This document shows positions 31,794-37,550 of a DNA stretch of 37,550 nt, one piece after another. Position 1 is the stretch's first letter. Each line of letters begins with the position of its first letter. The position numbers and the translations under genes are program-made. Location: assembly GCA_964463145.1 (NCBI GenBank), contig CAYXBG010000010.1, forward strand, positions 1-37,550. Reading direction: 5' to 3'. The notes below the pieces were generated by a model that was not told where the DNA came from, searched no databases, and saw only the letters and a list, made by a program, of their open reading frames with translations. Origin of the DNA: CAYXBG01 sp964463145 (GTDB lineage: Bacteria > Acidobacteriota > UBA6911 > RPQK01 > CBDAPI01).

Positions 31794-34700
31794 TTAGAAA
31801 GAGAGTTTCAGACCAAGCTGGATTTCCCGTCCTGGGAAAGGTCGAATAACCTGGCCAAAGGCACCTCCCTGACAACCTTTAGCATCAACTGTTCCATCAC
31901 CGTCAGTATCGGAACAGGCACGGTTGACTTCATAAGGGTTAGCCCTATTGAAGAGATTGAAGATCTCGAACATACCGGTGATCTTAGCCTCATCGCCCAG
32001 CATAATGTTCTTGGTCATCCGGAAATCGGTTGATAGATAAGGCTCCGTCTGGAATTCGCCTTTCTGAGTGCCTATTAGTCTGTTGTCGAAGATGTTATCT
32101 CCGTCTGAATCAGCACCAATTCCAATGGCATTAAAAGGTCTACCCGAAGTAGCTCTTGTCACACCAGATATTACGGTATCCCAGCCAAGCTGATAGAGTC
32201 CACTCAAGACGAAGTTATGGACTGGAGTGTTAAGACTCTTTCCGATGTCTTCCTCAGGTCTGTTGTTCCAGAGAAAGCTGACCTCACTAGATGGTGGAGG
32301 AACCCTCAGAGTTGAGAAGTTATCTGTAGCTTGGGTGTAGGAGTAGTTGGCCAGGAACGAGTAATTGTTGCTGAACCTTTTGTTAAGGGAAAGCGTGATA
32401 GCGTTGCTATCGAGAAATCCCAAGTACTCCATACGTCTTTCGCAGGGACCTTTGTTGACTGTGTTGCCGGAGCAGCTAGCTGAAACAGGAACATCCAGCA
32501 AGTTGACTACACGACGGGTCAGAAGGTCACGAGACCTACGAGCGAAGAACTGGACATCTATAGAGATGTCGTTACCCAGTGCCTGCTCAATACCTATATT
32601 GAACGAATCAGTATAGGGCGTGGAGGTCGGATTAGACATTGTCTGAATTGAATCAATCTGCAACTCCAACTGACGGAAAAGGAAGATAAGGGGCTCACCC
32701 TTGTTAAGACTGTTTACACCAGTCTCATGAAGGTATTTGAATTGATCCCCTCCTGGGTTTGTACATCCTGGAAGTCCGGCAGCGTTGGCTGCTGCACCAT
32801 AGGTTGTATTTAGCAATGCCACAGCGGATTCAGCGGTGTGTGTTCCGCCCGTCAAAGTCGGTATCGAAGTTTTGTTCAAGACCGGAGGTATTTTCGGGTT
32901 GGACACTGAGATTCCCAGCAGATCATAGACGGCCAGCGGTTTACCTTTTCCTGTAAAGGTACAGCCACCAGAACTATGTGTCTTGCTCGTCGGCAAGATA
33001 TCCTGGAAAAAGAGCGGATTAGCAAGAATCCTCGAGGAGGAGGCTTGTAGAAATCCGTAAGCGCCCATCAATGGATTGTTGTAGAACGAGGCACCGCGGT
33101 CAATTGTCTGGATGCTCTGGCTACCTACTTGGATTCCACCGAGAGAGGGTGTATTGCTGACGACTGATAGCATCGTCTGATCGTAGAAACGACCGTAGTT
33201 AGCTCGGACAACTGTGGAGCCGTCGTTCGCGAGGTCCCAGGCAAATCCGACACGAGGTGAAAGATTGTCACTATCCTGAGAGAAAAGCGTCGAAGCGTCG
33301 TAGCGGACACCGAAGTTGAAGGTGAGCCCTGGACGTACTTGCCATGAATCCTGAGCGTACACACCGATCAAGTTGTCGGAGGCTTCCGCCACCTTGTTAT
33401 CGCTAACAATCTGAGAACCACCTCTTTGCATCGAGATGCTGTAACCGAGGTCGCCGTACATACTGTCGAGCGCAGAGTTTCCGATGATGATGCTCTGGCG
33501 TGGCCTGAACTCGTTACTGAGGTCGTTACGGAGAAGATCTCCACCTATCTTGATGCTATGGTCTCCCTTGATGTAGGACAGGTTTTCGGTCCATTGGAAA
33601 CGATTCTGCTCACGAGCCGTGGCGTCAACCAAGGGTCCGTTAGAGGCCCAGATGACAAACGGGTTGCTAGTGATAGGGAAGAGCTGCTCTGCTCCTACTG
33701 GCTTCTTATCGTTCTCACCGTACACGCTCTTAGAGACTCGTATTGAACTCTCCATGAAAGTGGTGGGGTTCAAGAATCCAGTGTGACGCGCATTGACACT
33801 AGTTGTGTCCATGGTGATGTCAGAAGACGTTGAAGGCAGAGAGATTGTTCCCGGAGGAGCTCCAAGAGCCGGTGGGATCAGAGATTTTTCAGCCCTATTA
33901 GTGTTGATCGTAAAGAAAATTTGGCTGGTGTCGCTAAAGGAATGATCTCCTTTAAAGAAGTGTGTATGCCTCTTCTCCATGGGAACGTAGTCCCAAGGCT
34001 CGCCACCAAGTGAGGGGGTGAAGTAACCTTCATCGATGCTTACCGGTATGATCGAGCGATCGAAGTTTGCCGACCTCTCCTCATTTAGATACTGAAAGGC
34101 ATAGAAGAAGAAGGTGTCTGACCAGAGTGGCCCACCCAAAGTTCCACCGGTCTCAACTCGATTCAATCCTTCAACTGGTTGGTTAGGAATGTTGGAGGAG
34201 TCCAATTGGTCATCCCTCTTAAAGTAGAAGAAGCTTCCGTGTACCTCCTCACCACCTGAGCGCGTGATCACGTTTGTCACAGCACCTTGAGCGCGTCCGA
34301 ATTCTGCTTGGTAACCGCCCACCAAGACTTGAAATTCTTGAATCGCATCCTGGATGAAGAACTCCGAGAAGTTTCTGTCATAGACGTCATTGTTATCAAG
34401 GCCGTCTACGAGGAAGGAGTTAGTGACGGAGCGTTCACCGAAAACGGTGACATCAGAGCCTTGATCAGAGTCAGAAGGACGGAAAGCTACAGCCGGACTG
34501 AGTTGCATAAGGTCCACAAAGTTACGACCATTCAAGGGGAGATTCTCGATCTCTCTTGTTCCAATGATCTCTTGCAGATCGGCATCGGTCTTGCGAACCA
34601 CAATGGTGGATGCGTTGACGGTGATCTCTTGCGTTATGTTGGCTATGCCTAGTGTCACATCCTGAATGACTGTAGTGTTGACGGCAACCTCAATGCCAGT

Positions 34701-34976
34701 GACGTTGGCTGTTGCAAATCCGTCTAGCTCAGCTCTCAGTGTGTACACACCAGCTTGGACTCCGATAACCCTGTAGTTTCCGGAATCGTCGCTGATAACT
34801 GTTGCACTTCCACGAGCAAGGGACGGACTTGCGGCCGTTACCGTAACTCCTGGTAGTACTGCACCTCCACTATCTCTGACAACTCCTGTAAGAGTCGAAG
34901 TAGTCTGGCCAAACGACAGTCCAGAAAAACATACGACTAGAAAAAGGAGAAGCCCGGCGGTTACAAGCTTTCTCAT
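31794..34976 (-). CDS. Oar-like TonB-dependent outer-membrane receptor with carboxypeptidase-regulatory-like N-domain
   Basis: 1060 aa from the ATG at 34976, which follows GGAGG by 5 bp; the longer in-frame start at 35033 would lie about at the transcription start. Residues 1-25 are a signal peptide. Residues about 26-110 form a CarboxypepD_reg-like beta sandwich (LTGVVRDSGGAVLPGVTVTA). The plug follows (IENLPLNGRNFVDLMQLSPA, then QAEFGRAQGAVTNVITRSG), then a long beta barrel ending in a terminal Phe, the outer-membrane assembly signal. No classic TonB box is evident. Such receptors import large ligands such as oligosaccharides or peptides and are numerous in Acidobacteriota. It is monocistronic with its own promoter and terminator. 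Confidence 0.93.
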   Translation of the reverse strand: MRKLVTAGLLLFLVVCFSGLSFGQTTSTLTGVVRDSGGAVLPGVTVTAASPSLARGSATVISDDSGNYRVIGVQAGVYTLRAELDGFATANVTGIEVAVNTTVIQDVTLGIANITQEITVNASTIVVRKTDADLQEIIGTREIENLPLNGRNFVDLMQLSPAVAFRPSDSDQGSDVTVFGERSVTNSFLVDGLDNNDVYDRNFSEFFIQDAIQEFQVLVGGYQAEFGRAQGAVTNVITRSGGEEVHGSFFYFKRDDQLDSSNIPNQPVEGLNRVETGGTLGGPLWSDTFFFYAFQYLNEERSANFDRSIIPVSIDEGYFTPSLGGEPWDYVPMEKRHTHFFKGDHSFSDTSQIFFTINTNRAEKSLIPPALGAPPGTISLPSTSSDITMDTTSVNARHTGFLNPTTFMESSIRVSKSVYGENDKKPVGAEQLFPITSNPFVIWASNGPLVDATAREQNRFQWTENLSYIKGDHSIKIGGDLLRNDLSNEFRPRQSIIIGNSALDSMYGDLGYSISMQRGGSQIVSDNKVAEASDNLIGVYAQDSWQVRPGLTFNFGVRYDASTLFSQDSDNLSPRVGFAWDLANDGSTVVRANYGRFYDQTMLSVVSNTPSLGGIQVGSQSIQTIDRGASFYNNPLMGAYGFLQASSSRILANPLFFQDILPTSKTHSSGGCTFTGKGKPLAVYDLLGISVSNPKIPPVLNKTSIPTLTGGTHTAESAVALLNTTYGAAANAAGLPGCTNPGGDQFKYLHETGVNSLNKGEPLIFLFRQLELQIDSIQTMSNPTSTPYTDSFNIGIEQALGNDISIDVQFFARRSRDLLTRRVVNLLDVPVSASCSGNTVNKGPCERRMEYLGFLDSNAITLSLNKRFSNNYSFLANYSYTQATDNFSTLRVPPPSSEVSFLWNNRPEEDIGKSLNTPVHNFVLSGLYQLGWDTVISGVTRATSGRPFNAIGIGADSDGDNIFDNRLIGTQKGEFQTEPYLSTDFRMTKNIMLGDEAKITGMFEIFNLFNRANPYEVNRACSDTDGDGTVDAKGCQGGAFGQVIRPFPGREIQLGLKLSF

Positions 34977-35040
34977 AGAGACCTCCACATCCTGTTTGTT
35001 TAAATTCCAATAAAAGATAGAACTCTTCCTCAACCGAAAA

Positions 35041-35070
35041 ATACTACTAGCGTCATGGCGTCACCGTCAA
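35041..35070 (-). promoter_or_regulatory. Sigma-70-type promoter for TonB-dependent receptor
   Basis: On the minus strand TTGACG (35070-35065) and TAGTAT (35046-35041) are separated by 18 bp; each matches the consensus at five of six positions. The predicted leader is about 58 nt and ends with the GGAGG RBS. Confidence 0.6.
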
Positions 35071-35155
35071 GTGGCTTTTTAATAATCCTACTAGTCGGCA
35101 ACACTCAAAAAAAGCGAGCGAAGCAGTTGGAATCTTCGGTTATTTCAAGAGATTC

Positions 35156-35170
35156 GTACTCAGGGAGTAC
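35156..35170. promoter_or_regulatory. 15-bp palindrome upstream of receptor promoter
   Basis: GTACTCAGGGAGTAC has perfect 6-bp arms around a 3-bp centre, about 86 bp upstream of the receptor -35. This position suits an activator or distal repressor site. It has the same 6-3-6 layout as the palindrome at 9255-9269, but a different sequence. Confidence 0.35.
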
Positions 35171-35386
35171 TAGCAATTTCTATGCCGGTCGACATTTAAT
35201 CTGCCGTAATGTGTTGTTGTTAAATGAATTAGAGGGAGTCAGAGGATTGGTTTAAGTGGTTATGGTTTTGATTTTGATCCAAATTCCAGGAGGAAATAGC
35301 AAGGTAATGCTCCTAATGTCTTTCTTCTTAATGCTTTATTGATTCCAATAAAATGGATTATTGCAATTGATTGTTGTTTTTGATGC

Positions 35387-37114
35387 CTAGCTCTCTTGAT
35401 TCCTAGGATTTGATTTCCTGAGCGATTGGGTTTGTGTTACGTCAATTTCCTCATTGTTGATGTCAACTCCGTAGACTCGTCGAGCTTCTTCTAAGGATAC
35501 GTAGCCATCGAGTACATCCTGGAGTACTCGACTAGGTGTCCGCTCAAACGGTTCAGAATAGCCACCACCACCAGCAGTTCGATTTATTACTCTGTCTCCA
35601 TTTTTCACCTGTATGCGATTTGTTCCTACATTTTTCTCCCGCTCGGTCCCGGCAAAGATCACCATCCGATTTGCTGCTGTCGACATTCCCCCTTCTAGAG
35701 CCCAGGGCGGGGATTTTGTTTTTTTCATTACGGAGAGGAACTCTCCATCTGACAAGAAACGGATGGATCTATCTAGGCCAAGTCCTCCTCTATATTTGCC
35801 CGCTCCTCCGGAATCTTTGCGAAGTTCCATTTTTTCGATCAGCATTTGAGTCTTCATTTCCAGGACTTCGACAGGCGTATTACGGACCAGTGTCTGTGAG
35901 AGATGGTTGGTGGCATTGCAGCCGTCACCATTAGAACTTGCCCCCCATCCGATGGGATCGTTGTTACTGACGGCATATAGCCTTTTTGTTCTAGGGTGCT
36001 TACCCACCATCATGAAGCCTGGGACATCTCCTCCTGAGGATGCCGCGATTTTTTCTGGTATAGCTTGAGCCAAGGCCTTGAAAAGGAGTTCTAGAGAAAC
36101 GGTGGCTGACCAGAGAGTGAATGTAGCGGAGGGATAGACCGCATGGAAAAGATTACCTGGTGGGGCAATAACTTGTAAGGGGCGGAAATTCCCACCGTTG
36201 GATGGGGTGTGAGGTGCGGTTAGAGCTTTAAGAGCAACTTTGCAAATGGCTTGAGTACGACCAAAGGGGATATTGACTGGACCTAATACGGAATTTGAGG
36301 ACTCGGAAAAATCGACAGTGAAGGCCGTATCATCAATTGAAACTTGAACTTTTGTTGGGATAGGATCTTCGCTGACACCGTCATCGTCAATAATATCTTC
36401 GGCCGTCCAAGAGCCGTGTGGAAGATTTTCCAGTGCCTTACGAGTAATGTTTTCACCCTGGTCCAAAAGGGCGTCTGTGGCTTCTTCGAAACAGTTATTA
36501 CCAAATTTCCTATTGAGTTGTTTAAGTCGTTGGTGGCCGATTTTCGTAGCTGCAATCTGAGCATTGAGGTCTCCTATAACTAGGTCTGGCATGCGCGAGT
36601 TGAAGCGGATTAATTCTAATATTTCCTTTTTAAGCACTCCACGTTCGTAGATTTTGGTTCCGGGAAAAATCAGCCCTTCCTGATGCATGTCCGTTGAATC
36701 TAGGACATACCCGGGATCCTTTGCTCCCAGGTCCATCCAGTGAGCACGAATACAGGTATAAGCGAATGGCCGAGTCCCACCATCTTCGAAGACAGGTGCA
36801 AATAAGGTGACGTCCAGGGTATGTGCCGAATTCCAATAGGGGTAATTTAAGAGAAGAATGTCTCCCTCGTTTAGAGCATCTTCCCCCACATAATCGACCG
36901 CCTTACGGATGGCATAATCGTTAGCGCCCAGGAAAAATGTGAGACTTGGAGCCTCTGCAATTAACTCAAGGTTACGTTCGTAAATGGATATTCCAAAATC
37001 AAGGACTTCGTATATGACAGGGTTGAAGGCAGTGCGCACGAGAGTACGACGCATCTCTTCAGCTGCCGATAGGAGATAACTGCCAATCACTTCAGCCTTG
37101 GCTCCGTCCATCAT
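35387..37114 (-). CDS. Hydantoinase B/oxoprolinase-family protein
   Basis: 575 aa, full length for HyuB. Motifs include SAAEEMRRTLVRTAFNPVI (17-35), GDILLLNYPYWNSAHTLDVT (84-103), the GDLNAQIAATKIGHQR stretch, VNIPFGRTQAICKVALKALT, and the C-terminal LRKDSGGAGKYRGGLG and TAGGGGYSEPFERTP signatures. HyuB works with the ATP-dependent HyuA in opening hydantoins, 5-oxoproline or related cyclic amides, and homologues carboxylate acetone or acetophenone. No HyuA partner lies in the window; it may be beyond the racemase. The gene 78 bp upstream is a (broken) Asp/Glu/hydantoin racemase, a typical neighbour. No clear RBS before the double ATG. Confidence 0.92.
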   Translation of the reverse strand: MMDGAKAEVIGSYLLSAAEEMRRTLVRTAFNPVIYEVLDFGISIYERNLELIAEAPSLTFFLGANDYAIRKAVDYVGEDALNEGDILLLNYPYWNSAHTLDVTLFAPVFEDGGTRPFAYTCIRAHWMDLGAKDPGYVLDSTDMHQEGLIFPGTKIYERGVLKKEILELIRFNSRMPDLVIGDLNAQIAATKIGHQRLKQLNRKFGNNCFEEATDALLDQGENITRKALENLPHGSWTAEDIIDDDGVSEDPIPTKVQVSIDDTAFTVDFSESSNSVLGPVNIPFGRTQAICKVALKALTAPHTPSNGGNFRPLQVIAPPGNLFHAVYPSATFTLWSATVSLELLFKALAQAIPEKIAASSGGDVPGFMMVGKHPRTKRLYAVSNNDPIGWGASSNGDGCNATNHLSQTLVRNTPVEVLEMKTQMLIEKMELRKDSGGAGKYRGGLGLDRSIRFLSDGEFLSVMKKTKSPPWALEGGMSTAANRMVIFAGTEREKNVGTNRIQVKNGDRVINRTAGGGGYSEPFERTPSRVLQDVLDGYVSLEEARRVYGVDINNEEIDVTQTQSLRKSNPRNQES

Positions 37115-37192
37115 GAACCAGATGTTAGTGCGGAATGCCCGTCGAGTCCAAGTCTCGAATCAGGAATCGTCAAATCGAAGTCAGTTTGGCAG

Positions 37193-37550
37193 TCAGTCAA
37201 TCCGTCGTTTCATGGTTTTTCGAGGAGTCGGAAAAGCATGTTTACTTTGAGAAAGATTCATTTTGATGAGCATCTCACACATGCGGATTCCCGCCATCCC
37301 CGCATCAATGACGGGAACTCCAAGAATGCTTTGAGTGTCTTCCGCCAAACCCATCATTCCAGTGCAGCCAATGATCAGTGTGTCTGCTCCGTCCTCCTCT
37401 ATTGCTCGTCGCCCCTCTTCTATAGTCCGGTCCCTCACTAGATCACCGCCTTCGTCCATCTCAACAACAGGGACCTCGATCGATCGGAGCTAAGCCAAGC
37501 GTTCGGCGTTGCCGGTTCCATGAATCCTATCCAGTATAATCCCATCGCCC
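37193..37550 (-). pseudogene. Asp/Glu/hydantoin racemase, C-terminal part, interrupted by an in-frame TAG
   Basis: Reading the minus strand from the window edge in one frame gives GDGIILDRIHGTGNAERLA, then TAG at 37492-37490, then LRSIEVPVVEMDEGG and on to a normal stop at 37193. The part after the stop has the racemase motif IIGCTGMMGLAED with the second catalytic cysteine, and GVPVIDAG. Homology-like sequence continues in frame on both sides of TAG, so one base (for example GAG to TAG) separates this from an intact gene. Many genes here end in TAG, so amber recoding is not expected. It is either a real nonsense mutation or a base error. An ATG at 37459 could restart an 88-aa fragment, lacking the N-terminal half and first cysteine. 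Confidence 0.8.

Larger units (their letters stand above)
34977..35386. other. 410-bp intergenic region upstream of the receptor gene
   Basis: No credible gene: a 66-codon plus-strand frame at 35055-35255 has no RBS or recognisable protein features. The region holds the receptor promoter (35070-35041), a palindrome at 35156-35170 and an AT-rich stretch near 35330-35375 just past the stop of the hydantoinase gene, without a clear terminator hairpin. Confidence 0.6.

Noticed and set aside
34977..35033. Longer N-terminus (19 extra residues) for the TonB-dependent receptor
   Set aside because: It would place a non-signal segment before the signal peptide and start about at the predicted transcription start; GGAGG precedes the shorter start.
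35055..35255. 66-codon plus-strand frame in the receptor upstream region
   Set aside because: No RBS, no recognisable motif, and it overlaps the receptor promoter and palindrome on the other strand.
37490..37492. Amber (TAG) recoding as explanation of the interrupted racemase
   Set aside because: Many intact genes here (for example those ending at 6378, 11568, 13263 and 14837) terminate with TAG, so it is an ordinary stop.

Overview
This 37.5 kb window is gene-dense and about half G+C. It comes from a Gram-negative bacterium: it encodes an outer-membrane TonB-dependent receptor with an N-terminal carboxypeptidase-regulatory-like domain (the Oar-like architecture that is greatly expanded in Acidobacteriota), twin-arginine signal peptides, Sec signal peptides and lipoproteins. 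The mix of Oar-like receptor, paralogous amidohydrolases, Gfo/Idh oxidoreductases, MBL-fold hydrolases and an FGE-like protein suggests an uncultured acidobacterium, but this is an inference and no rRNA or universal marker gene is present. I see no tRNA, rRNA, CRISPR array, IS element or phage gene.

Layout. 1-922 (-): 5' part of a neutral-ceramidase-like protein. 1237-5208: FGE/SUMF1-like secreted protein (+), then on the minus strand an exported Gfo/Idh oxidoreductase and a GH63/MGH1-like glycosidase lipoprotein. 5485-8150 (+): SDR dehydrogenase and ThDP-dependent lyase. 8180-9196 (-): HDAC-family deacetylase. 9377-11568 (+): two coupled FMN alpha-hydroxy-acid oxidase paralogues, the second lacking the catalytic residues; 11570-12097 (-): pentaheme cytochrome c. 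12262-14837 (+): NHL-propeller (PAL-like) protein and amidohydrolase. 14847-18813 (-): YkvI-type transporter, alpha-ketoglutarate-semialdehyde-type aldehyde dehydrogenase and AraD1/FAH-family protein, which looks like an oxidative sugar-acid (pentonate) route. 18993-22969 (+): cupin, MBL hydrolase, alpha/beta hydrolase, MFS transporter. 23062-26111: a perfect-looking 1,517-bp tandem duplication of an amidohydrolase gene, followed by a second Gfo/Idh gene. 26985-30402 (-): two overlapping YtcJ-like amidohydrolases. 30564-31658 (+): a Tat-exported MBL paralogue. 31794-34976 (-): TonB-dependent receptor. 35387-37550 (-): hydantoinase B-like protein and a racemase gene broken by an in-frame amber codon.

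Together the genes read as an accessory catabolic region for uptake and oxidation of sugar acids, hydroxy acids and cyclic amides or lactones, with many enzymes exported. Families recur in pairs (Gfo/Idh, FMN oxidase, MBL, YtcJ, imidazolonepropionase-like amidohydrolase). The observations most worth following are the FMN oxidase / pseudo-oxidase / multiheme cytochrome locus, the tandem duplication with 16-bp junction homology, the nonsense codon in the racemase, and the FGE-like protein without catalytic cysteines.
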